Below, piece after piece: positions 25,601 through 37,600 of a stretch of DNA of 64,000 bases. The stretch lies in NCBI GenBank assembly GCA_027574665.1, contig CM050654.1:9790142-9854141 (forward strand). The letters are read 5' to 3'. The notes beneath the pieces were generated by a model. The model made no database searches, had not been told where the DNA came from, and saw only the letters and a list, made by a program, of their open reading frames with translations. The DNA is from Rhynochetos jubatus. Taxonomy: Eukaryota > Chordata > Aves > Eurypygiformes > Rhynochetidae. The translations under genes and the position numbers were made by a program. Numbering within the stretch: position 1 is the first letter of the stretch; every line of letters starts with the position of its first letter.

Positions 25601-28600
25601 CATGAAAGCCATGTTTTTATGGCATAAACTGCACTGCTATTACATATTCTTGTTGTTCTAGCTATAGTAACCATTTCTCTTTTTCTATCCAGTCAGCGTA
25701 TGATCATGGTTGTGTGTCAGTAAAAATAACCAAGTAACATCAAAAGAAAAATTGTATATAGATTTTCCAATAAACAGAGACACAAGACACTATTAAAAAG
25801 TATACTTAAATTTATGTGGTAAAGTTAGATATAGCAAGATATTCAAAACAGAGCATGAAAATGTTGAAAATTAGAAACTAATGAAATAGAAGAGGGCATT
25901 ACAAGAAATAATTCATTTTCCTATATTTAATTTACTGTAATTAGAATTAATAACTTAATTCCAATTAACTTTGATTAGAATATCAAAATGTCTTGGGTGT
26001 AATCATAATTAATTTAGTGTTTAAGCAGAAGAAACATGAGTATTGTGAAAATATCCAAATGAAAGATGAAAGCACAAAATTATAATTTTACAAGGAAGTG
26101 CAAATCTGAACTACTTATTTCTGATACATTACAGCCATTAAACATGAGCCTTATACCAAAGATGAATAATCATGTCAATAAAACATAAAGTATTTAGAGT
26201 CTGCAAGGGGTACTGTCAACAGTCTTCTCTGCTTCAGGGAAATGGCCCTACCTATTCCATCTTGCTTACAAGATTACATACTTAAAATGGGAGAAGGGTA
26301 GGAGAGCATAGCATTATCTCCACAAATATCCTACAAAATAAACAGCTTTGACGCAGGAGGATTGTATCTAAACTTTCAGCAGCAACAAACATCATTTCAT
26401 ATAGGTAGCTGAAGGAGGGGAGCTGCATTTTAACTTCAGCATCAAGCGTTTTCAGTTGTCATTTTTCTCTGTGAAAACTGATGAATATTTCAGCTTCCTT
26501 AAAACCTCACCGTTCATTAGTTCCTCAGAAACCTCTGTGGGGTACTGGGTGCCTTTGATAAGCTGTCAGCCTGCCTTGCCTGAGGTTGCATAGCCAGTTT
26601 GTAAAGGGGCAAGAATTAAGTCTGTACCTTCTGTGTTTTGGTCCAGTCTTCTGAGCACAAACCCACCCTCACATTCTGTCGTGTTATCACCGTACAGTCA
26701 TGGAAGTTGTATAGTATTTGCAGACAGCTGTATATCTCACCTGCATACGAATGCACACAAGTTCAAATGTGTGAGTAGCCCACAATGGCCCCTGCTCGTC
26801 AAAGATCGTTTTGCAAGAATTAGTAGGCATGTGGCTTATGGTATGTGTGTCTTTGCAAAGTGTCACTAATTATAATTGGATATTGGTACCTTTTATGAGT
26901 GAACACTGCCTGAGAAGTTTAGAAAGTTTTGCAGAATAACGGCGCAGTTTTGACATGCGTGTAGTCTCCTTTCAGGTGTCTAAAGCCCTCTGCATTTGTG
27001 TGTGAAACACGTAGCTGCAGAACTTCAGGCTCTGCAGATCACCCTTACTCTCCAGAAGATGATCTGCTTCAAGAAAGTAATGAAGTTTATGAGCAATTCT
27101 AGTTTTTCTTTCTTAAGATCCATTTGTGTGTAGCTTACACAGAGTGCTTTATGCTTGACTGAAGCTCTCAGTGTCATACATAAATGCAATGAAACCTATC
27201 ATTTTGAGGCACCTATGTGCTCAATAGAGCACGTGTTACAGTGAGTGCAATAATTTTGGGAGAGTCTAGTTTTAAATAAAATCAGTTAATTTAATTGGGA
27301 GAGAGATAGAAAATGCAGGTCGTGTTTTTCAATAAATTATAAACTGCAACTGCAAGATGAAACAGTAGCTTTTGATCTATTCTCCTGAGCTCTTGACTTC
27401 TCTCAGGTTCTGCTTGTGATCCCTTGGTCTCTTCATAAGCTTCGTTTTGCTTGAAATGTCTAAGTACTGTAGGACATACTTCCTACACAAGTATGAAACA
27501 GACTTGCAATGCAAATAAGAGATGCAAGCTGTAATTTCACGGCAAGAAGAAAAAAATAGATCACAACAATTAATGGTAGTGTATGCAGCATAGGATCTGA
27601 GAAGTGTTTACAGTCCTTTTCTCATTAATGTGTTGAGTAATGTGTTAAAGTTGTGTAGTGAAGCAGGACTGGGACAGAGACCCTAGTCTGAACTGAAGCT
27701 GATCTGTAAGCTACCACAGCCCTGAAATGTTGCCTATTCAGAACAAGTTTTAAGTTTCCTTTGCATCCAACCTGTTTGTGTCTCTCACGTAATGGCCTTC
27801 ATAGCCATTCTCTTTAGCGCCCTGGCTGCTTAATTACAGTGTTTTTCCTCATCTCTGACTTAATGAGCAGTCTAGGTTTCAGTTCTCTCATCAGGGAAAA
27901 ATTATTTTTAAACAGCCGACCGTTTTAGCCATGTTTTTTAATAGAAAGTTCTAGAATCAGTTTTGGGCTCTGTAGATATAATATCTAACAACTATAATCT
28001 GGATTGAAAATACAAAACTGCAAGAGATTCAGTTCATTCTCAAACTTTGAGGCATCCTGAATTTTAGAAAGATGGAATGCCTTATGATTCCTTGAATATT
28101 AAGAGTTGTCCTTTGGCTACATTGCGCTTGTATTAGCATTAGCTTTGGGAATTGAAATGTAAGAGTCTAGAATAATTTAGGTTGGAAGGGACCTCTAGAG
28201 ATGACCCAGTTGATGACCATCTGAAAACAGGGCTGACTTCAAAATCTGGTGAGACATGACAGAGCCTCATACAATCAAGCTTTAAATACTTTCAAGGACA
28301 GAGATTCACAGCCTCTGAGCAGCTTGTTCCAGTACTTAAATCAGTGTCAATGTAGATTTTTTTCTAATTTTCAGTTGTAATTTCTTTTGCTGCAACTTTT
28401 GACACCTAGCTTCCACACGTGTGTGCACACATACACTAGCCTAATCTTCTTCAGGTTAAATAAATGCAGCTCCCTTAGCCATACACTGTGGTCCCTTTTC
28501 CTAACCATCTTGTTGCCTGTCACATCCCTCTCCACTTTCAACTCCAGCTAAGATTTGGCTTTCCTAAGTTCATCGTTGCATGCCTGGAAAATGTTTCTGT

Positions 28601-31600
28601 AATCCTCAAAGTAGCCTGTCCCCATGGCCACCTTCCATACGCTCCCTTTGGTATCTGAGTAGTGCCAGGCATTGTGCAGTGTAGCTGATTGCTCAGTCAG
28701 CTGTTAAGGCATGCAGTAAGGCTTTCTGCAGTTGCCCAGCCTAGCTGATTGTGCATGGCCCATGGCTTTAAGAGGAAAGTTGATGTCTTACTAAGAGGCT
28801 GCTTCTAGCACAGCAATTGGTCTATCTGTCTAGATTCGCTTTTTAATTTAGGCTTCAGAGTATGAATGCCGCTTAAGGGAAACAATAAAACTACAAGGGC
28901 CTAATTTAGTTAGCCTGGGTGTGCCCATACAGGAAAATGCTCTATGTTGATGGTTTTTGTGTTGTTGAGGGCAGTAGGTAGGATTAGGTAGTGGGACTCT
29001 AAAGTTTCTGGAGCGCAAGTTCTTGTTAGATTTCTGTTTCTTTAGATCTGGGGAGGAATCAGGCCTAAATGTAATTTTAAGCCTGATGCTTTGTTTTACT
29101 TGAAGAATGGGATATTGTTGCTCTATTTCATCTTAGAATCAGAGGTGCAGAAGGGCTGGAATGTGAAACTTCTGGAATTCATATGACTCCGGATTATAGA
29201 GGCACATAGTTTATGTATATATGGGAAACTTCTGTCTGGCTCAAGGGCTTCTGTAGCCTTTTACCCTAAGATTTGAGCTCTTAGGTATGTGCTTTCATTT
29301 GGTTAAGTTTGAAAATCTTCAGCAGGGGATTCCATAGTATTGATTTATCTGGCACGGTCTGCAGTTAGGAAGGCTTGTGTTGATGGCGTGGCTAGCAGAG
29401 TACACTGGTTAATGACACGGTACCCAAGACCCATCTGTGCTGGGTACATTCTTTAGATTATTTTTCTTGTAAAAATTATAATTATTTCCAGTAGTTTTGG
29501 TGTAGAAGAGCTGTTTGGAATGTAGGACAGCTGTTAATCCAACAAATTCTGAAAGTACAAGCATACATTTGTATATTATGTATGATATACAGAAAAGGCA
29601 AGTAGAAGTTTTTCTATAGTAGTAGCAGCAATTCTTTATAATATAGCATTTAGTATTGAACACAGCGTCTAAAGCGCATTTCTAAACATAAGGCATTAAC
29701 TAAAAGTTTTAAAATCGGTTTAAAATGGGTGCGTCACTGTCCTTTCCCCAGTATCTGTCTCAGAAGAGCTGAGCAATGAGACTGTTGAGACAAAAGACTC
29801 AAAATCATTAGAAGCTTTGTAACAACCTTTATAATGTCATTATTTTATTCTTCAGAAAAAGAATAAATTAGTGCTTGAACGTAAATCTTCACTTTCCTGT
29901 GAAAGATACTCTTGAGGTGTGAGTTCCTCAGCACCAGGCAAGAGCAGCCACCAACTAACTAACAGGCAATGAGTGATATGATTGTCTGTTTAAGACAACT
30001 GAACAAAACTCAGAGGTTTGTCCAAACAGAATTAACAAAACAAAAAAGAAGTGTGCAAAGAAAAAGGATGGACTTTCCAGAGACCTTAGGGTCAGCAAAG
30101 ATTTACTCAACTCTAGAGCCCCTTTCTGTTGCTTGTCTGTTGCTGATATTTATTCCCTCCCTCTCCTTAAGTCTGCTTGAAGCTACTAATTAGCCTCATT
30201 AGCATGCCCTCTGGGGATTCTTTCTGCACAGTTATATTTCCATGTGAACTGTCAGCTGTGAGAACGTGAGGGTTCTTTAAGGAGGCTTTTTAGCCTCTGG
30301 ACTGTCAAGTGTCAAGTGAGCTGCATGTCTGACACTGTAACTAATAGGCTGTAGAGATCAAACATCTGGATTATTGTACTCGTGGGCTAGGTAGCCCACA
30401 GGGGTTTATAGATTGTTCTTGCTTTAGATTAGAATCAGGACTGCAGATTAATTAAATCCTTCTCATCTCCATTTTCACTTTGGACAAAGCTGGGTATTTC
30501 TGTTTGCTCAGTCTGTTATGTTTATGGAGCTACTGCTGCCTTCTTACATCTACACTTCATCAGAAATAGTTAGAAAATTCTCCCAAAATAAAATAGAAAA
30601 AATAAATAGAACTGGATCATAGAAAATAAGACAATGGCATAACTTTTTGAACAGAAACTTCTACAGTTTTACCACCAAAACATGACTACAGGAATTGTCC
30701 AATAGCCAGGCTGTTCATCATTCAGGAAAGTGTCACATATACTGATCTCCATGAGGATTCATCCCTAAAAACCATTGGACACGTCACCAGCTGCAGCCTC
30801 TGACTTTACTGACATTAATGAAATGATAATGGATGCTAGTGAGTGGTGGATCCTGAACTGTGAGAAATGCCTGCTTTACATTCCTCTGCTTCAGAAAGCA
30901 TAAAGCCAGCCTTGGCCTATTTTAAAAAGCTTTTGAATTTTGACCCTGACAATTTTACAGGTAACTTGTTAGAGGAGCTAATAATTTCTGATTTGGGATA
31001 TAGCAAAGGAATAATTTTTACATGAACTGATTTGTAAAGCTTTGTTAAAATGTTTTGCATTTTTGCTAGAAATTATTATTGGCCACTAAAAGGGAGAGAG
31101 CAATGAGTTACATTGGTCTGAACTTCAATTTTTATTTTTTTCTCTTACTATATACTTTTGCTTAAGTAATGTTTTCTTCATCCTGAATCCTTAAGGGAAA
31201 TCAAATCTAGTCAATTCCTGTAGTTTTACAAGCCATTTTTCAATTTGTTGCTGTAGTATTACAGAAAAGGAGGAAAATGTGGAAACAAGGGTATATATCA
31301 AACCCTAATGATGTGTGTGGATCCAAGAGTTGCATTTGAAGGAACAGATAATTTGTAGTGTGAACTAAAAATGGCCCTAAGCCGTATCTCTTAATATTTC
31401 TGTAGTAATTATGTGCTTCTGAAATGAGAGATAGTAGGGAAGATGGAGATAAGTAACTAAGCGAATCACATTAATTAGAGCATTCTGTTAATAAGATTAG
31501 GTGGGAGGGAAGTCTTGTCTGCTCATGAATATAGGATTATTGCTGAAAGTCCATTGAAGTCAGGAACGTGTAGGTCTTTCTAAGTCAGAATCTAGAGGCT

Positions 31601-34600
31601 ATATTCCAACTTGCAGTTCATAAGAATTTAAGGAACTGCAACTATTAAAAGCAAATTCTTATTAACATGAAAAGCGTTCCCCAAAACTGCATGTGCATAC
31701 TTAATATTCAAATAAATTTTAGAAGCTTTAAAACCAGGTACAGGGTTTGGGTTTGAGTTTTTGCCTGGGTTTGGCTTTTTTGAGGTTTGTTTCTTTGTTG
31801 TAGGTGTGGGAATTTTTTGTTTTGTTTTGATTTTTCTTAACAGATGTCTAAATGACAGTACAAGTGGTTTTGCGTTGGTATGTGGTTAAACACATCTTCC
31901 TTATTCCTTTAGTTATATATCTCAGGGTCTTGCCATGTTCCTTCTCTTGCCTTTGGGTAAGCAGAAAAGAGGGAGGTGGGAAAGTTGGACCTCTTCACAT
32001 ATTCTTGATTTTCAAAATCGGAGAGCACTCTGTTCATCTTGTGCTAGTTGTAGCATTTTAATTGTATTAGTATTTGCTGTTAGAACAATGTGTACGAGGA
32101 AGGATGGGGTTCGATGTTTATATTGATTTTTATCAGTAACACTCAGAGGTACTAACTGGAATTGTGCTGTGCATTTCCAAGAGGTTAGTGTAATTGATCA
32201 CAGTTCATTAGATCATAAGTTCTTTGAAGTGAAGGGCCATCTTTTTGATGTTTGCACAGCCTCTAGAATAATGAGATGGAGGCTCTAGGTGCTACCCTGA
32301 TGCAAATAGTCATAGATCAAAGCTCAGAATAAGTCAGCAACAGAAGACCTTGGACTTAACTCTCATGAGCTTTCTTCACCGTTGGAATAATTAAATGATA
32401 ATGCAGACAAGAAATGAGTGAATTATTATCCTCAGTTTGAAGACAGGGAACTAAGGTAATACTGGAGATTTTCTGCAAATCTGCCCCAAATCTCTGTTCT
32501 CAAATCAGACCCCAAATTTTGAATTCTACTTCAATGCCGTGAGCTCAAGACTAAATGTGTTCTTAATATCTGCTCTCTTAGTAAAAAGGATTATGTTGCT
32601 ATTTAGAGAAGACTCTAAATCCTTATATGAGGGATTTTAAAATACACTGTTTTCTTATGTTCACCTAACAATGCAAGTATCACTACAATGATCTAGACTA
32701 GATTAAATTTACTACTTCAGCACCAGTGTATGTCTTTTATTGGAAAACATAATTGTTTTTATGAAGTAAGAAGTGACAGCTAGAACTAATATTGGTTTAA
32801 TTGCTGTTATAAAATAATTTATTAGTTACTTTCCACCTCGGTTATGTTCTCTTAGAACAGTTCATCTGAGCTGTCCATCTCATCTGCTGATGGATCTTCA
32901 GGTCACAGTAACAGTAGTTTCATTTTGTATCTCATGTTATCAGGTTGCAGCAGTCACTATTACACATTTTTTCAGTTCGCTAAAATAATATTTCTAATAA
33001 ATCCAGTTTCCTAATATGTATTGTTTAGAGGGAGAAATATTTCCTGTGTTTAGGTAGTGCTCTGCAAATTTAAGCATCTACAGAATGGTAGCTTAAAGAG
33101 CCTGTTCTTTTTGTTCCAAGTATTACTTTAAAATAAATTACTCTCATCCTAGGTAGCTTGTGGAAGAACTCTGTTACTGTGCCTGAAGGCCAAGTGTTGA
33201 GTTATGGTGATCATATATGTTTCATAGCTGGCTTTGATGTGTGATTATGTGAAGGAAAGAGAGTCTTTTCTACAAAACAGATCAAGAAGAAAGAATATAC
33301 ACAGGTTTGTAAAACAATAATGGTCACAGAGAAGACCCTTCTAGTTACGTGTGAAAGATCCAGTACAGCTAAATCCAAACCCATGTAAGAGGTGCTTTTC
33401 TTGTGAAGCATTTGCCTAGGCAGGACCTGCTTCCAGAATCTGTGGGGGAGTTGAAGAAATGGGATTCAGAGTAGGATTTGGCTTCTTTGAAGGCAGGACA
33501 TTCACAGAAAATGGGGCAGAGGTATGTTAAGGGTACATTCCCAGTCTTCAAAAGAAAGATCTCCGATATGTTCATGTTGTTCCAGAAAAATCTTTAATGT
33601 GATTCCTGAAGGTTCTTCAATAGTTTGTCTTGCCCTGTGGTCATGAACCTGTAGTAGATCAAAATGCTATCTAACCTTCTGGGTTTAAGTGCCACCACTT
33701 AGTCTTAAGCTCCCATATGTTCCAGTACACTCCAGCCTGTTCTTCATTTCTCTTTCAGCTTGCCTCCTAGGTGTGCTATCTTTATGATACTACCCCTTTT
33801 TAGTTCAGATAATCAAAGCACCCACAACTAGTGCTGGTTTCCTTGTCCTGTTTTGTTTTCCCACAAGATACTCACACTATTAAAAGATATTATTTCAGAA
33901 CTTCAAACATGATGCAATTTTGGGGGTCACAGTTACTACTCTGCTTTGTCCCCTGTGTTTTTCTTCTCTGATGCATTGAACTTCCCTCTCTAACTTCCAC
34001 AGATAGACAGTGGCTCTGATTTTCATTTAGCTACCCCAGTCAAATATGCTCTGAAAATTTCTGAGGGTGTTCTGTGAAGGCAGTAACTCAGAAAGATGTC
34101 CACAGGTGCCATTTGTGTAAAATTGTCAATACATTTAAAGTGGTAGATGGAGTTTAGGAAGTAGGTATTAGGAGCAAAGGAAATAATGATATTTTTAGTT
34201 AGAAAACACATGTTAATATATGTGAATATAGCATTTATTTTAGCACATTCTTGTATATTATCCATGTGATTATGGACTACACTTTACATACTGACTCAGC
34301 GTATTTCCGCACTGAAGTTACTCTGCTTAGAAAACGTTAGGCTCGTGCTTTTCATACATATGAAGTGATTCTCAGTGTAGGAACTCTACACTTCAGGAAA
34401 CAAAACAAACCCAATGAAAACAACCAGGATATCGTGTTCCTGTCCTGTAATACACCTCCATAGAATGTATGTATAAATTACTTGCAACACACCGAAGTAG
34501 TTGCAGTACTAGGATTTAAAGAGCAGATTCTCTTCTGTGGTTATGATAGTTTAAAAGAATATGTTCAGATTATGTTCAGAATTTGCGCTGCATGAAAAAA

Positions 34601-37600
34601 CTACCAAAAGTAGTATTAAATGTCCAGCCTACTAAAGCTAAAGCACTACCTGCATGCATTCATGATTCTTTTTCCAGAATAACTGTTTTTTGGTGTGCTG
34701 CTTGTCCTTTTTGACAGCCAACTGTCTCTATGAATCAGGAATTAAAATAGGAGTCGTATATTCTCATCTATGGTGCGTTAAGGCTCACAGTATTAAAAGT
34801 CCAGATTCAGAAGAGATCCAATGTCCTTAAAACAGACAATTGCATTTTTCACGTTAAACTGGAAAAGGGCTTTAATAAGCTGAGAGGAATGGAGAGTAGT
34901 TATTGGTTCCTATTACAAAGGCTATTTGCGTTTGAATTAGAATTTTGTTCCTAACTCACATTTCTTTGGGGTTTTGTCCCACAGGGAATTCCCGATTCTG
35001 TGTTTATAATGTCATTGCATGTTGCCATGGCAAAAGAGTGTGATACTACTACAAGTTCAGCATTATCATGTTAGTCAAGGACAAAGGAGGTAGAAATTAG
35101 TTTAGAGCAAAATAAACTTTATTCAAAAAATTGAAAATGTCTGTGGAATTGTATCTCTGATTTTATAAGATATTTTTAGTATTTTCTAGTACAAAAGAGT
35201 AACTTCAATACTTTTTCATTTGTCTTTACCAATATATATATAAAAAAAATCCATCACAACTTCTTGCATAACTTCTAGAGTTTATTTACATTGACCAGAG
35301 GAAGGCTCTACTGATTTTGTGTCCAGCTTCAGTCTGAAGAAGTTACTGCAAGCTGAACACTCAGAATTGCACAATCCCACCTTGAAACGGCCCGTGGAAA
35401 ATCCTGGCTGGTCTTGTACATGTTCTTACGAAAGAAAGAATCTGAAGCCTGTGCTCAGATTCATGCCTAACGGTTAAGTCATCTGGGAAATATCTCTTTG
35501 AAGGAACAGCCGCTTTCTGAATGACATCCTGGCTTGTTTACTCACGGGGCTCAGATGTGCACCCCTAATTCAGCTGCCCCACTCTGCTAAAGAAGCTCTG
35601 AGTTAATTACAATGCTCCAAATTTAGGATGTTTCATCTTATTGGTAAAACAGAATGGTTTTGCTGGTGTTATGAACTAAGTTTGGTTTTGTTATTGAACA
35701 TTTGACAATGTAGCTTGTTTATTCCGAAGGGTGTTTTGTGATCTCTGTTTGTTTTTCATTGTTCTTGGGGAGGTTTTGTTTGATAGGCTGAATCTTTGCA
35801 GCCGGGGGGGTGGGGTGGGGGAAGAGTCAGCAGGACAGATGGAGCCTGAGAACACTGAGTTGAAGCTTTAACTTGGCAATATTTTGTGAAAAAAGCTAAG
35901 TAGCCTGCAGAATGCTAATACACAGCAGACCAGTGCACGCTACAGTTAAAAGAACAGTGGCAGTATGAAATACAGCATGGCAAAACAGAGCCAAAGACTA
36001 GGACAACGGTTTTGCATGTCTTATGCAGGGTATTACAGTGTTAAATCTTAAAGCTGTGAGAATACCGGCGCTTGGGATCCTGCTCTTGCTGTTCCTTTAG
36101 TTGTAGCATTGTACTACACTGGGGCTTTTTTGAGGGGTTAGAGGGGCAGGCCTGCCCTTTAGTTTTACGGGCATGCTAAAGAAAATGAACTGTAACCTCA
36201 GTTTGGGTAGACTACTGGATTTATAGAAGTAGAAATAATTAAGGCATTTCTTCACACTGCAGTGCTGTGAAGTTTCCCCTAGACTTGGCAGTGTTGCTAG
36301 GTAGCATCTGTGGAGATTAAGTGGGAATTAAAGCAGAGGTGGTCTCTGTTCTGAAGTTTCTAACAGTACATTTGACATCTTTGCAGAAGAGCCTGTAGAT
36401 ATGGAACTGTTTATGTGACTTCAGTACATTTGAGTGAAATAGAGAGAATGTTGAAGTTGGTCTCATGGTTAATATAAATCAGATCACCATATTGGCATCT
36501 GATTTTTGAAAAAAATGCAAATGGATGACAAATTTCTTACATTAAAATATTTGAAAATATCTAGGACTTCATGAAAAGTGGTATTTTAGTAAATTTGCAA
36601 TCTTAATCTGAATTTACTGTTTCCATAAAGAAATGATACTTTAATTTTATCCAATTCCTGTGGTGCAGAACTGTCTAGTGTCTAATTATGGACTTGTAAA
36701 GCTGAAAAAAATCTGTCTACTCTGTTATTATGCACTTTCAAAGCTGAAAATTTGATGTTTAAAATAGTGAATATGAATTATTTTTAGGTGGACTTTCTTC
36801 AGTTAGGGTAAAGTAAATATTTTTTACTGGAACAATCCAGTCAGAAATACAGATTTTCTGAATTGAGGCATTCAAGCAGGATGGTATGTCTACAGTGAGT
36901 ATCAGAGGCACTTCGTATTTGGAATATACCTTCCTAAATGAAATGCCAGGTTTGATAATTATTTCTGCTTTCCCTGTCTGGACACAAAGATTGTTGTGAA
37001 TGTGCAGGTACCCTGTGCCTCTACTTTACCAGAAGTGTAATCTATTTGAATAACCACCTCTGAATGTTAGCACAATAATGAGGAGTCTTACAGACACAAA
37101 GAGTACTATATTTTAAGATTCAACAGTAAATTTAGAGTTTACAGTTCTTAGAGGTAAGAGACTAAACAAAATCTAAATTAATGTGAGAGTAACGATAGAG
37201 GATTGTAGGAGCTGGCAAGGATATTATTCAGCATCTGTAGTTGGATGGGTCAGTCATTTTCTAGGCAAATCAGAAGCAACTCCAAAAGAAAGAGCATGAG
37301 TGTGGTCAAACTAGATCACATTAGTCAACAGTGTGCTCCTTTGAGGAGTTCTCTTGTTCGTTATCCCAAAACTTCCAGTCAGTAACAATGATGCACTACA
37401 GGAGGCTCTGCAGAGTTGATGAATAGCAGTGAAGAAACCGAAGACAGTAATTTGATACCATTGTTTGATGTTAGATGAATCTGTGTTAAGTGTTAATAGT
37501 TTCTGTATTGAAGCAAAGACCCGTAACAACTTGAAGATTGTGCCTTTGGATTACCCACAGACATCTCTTGTTGCGGTAAAAGGAGCAGACAGATGCTTCT

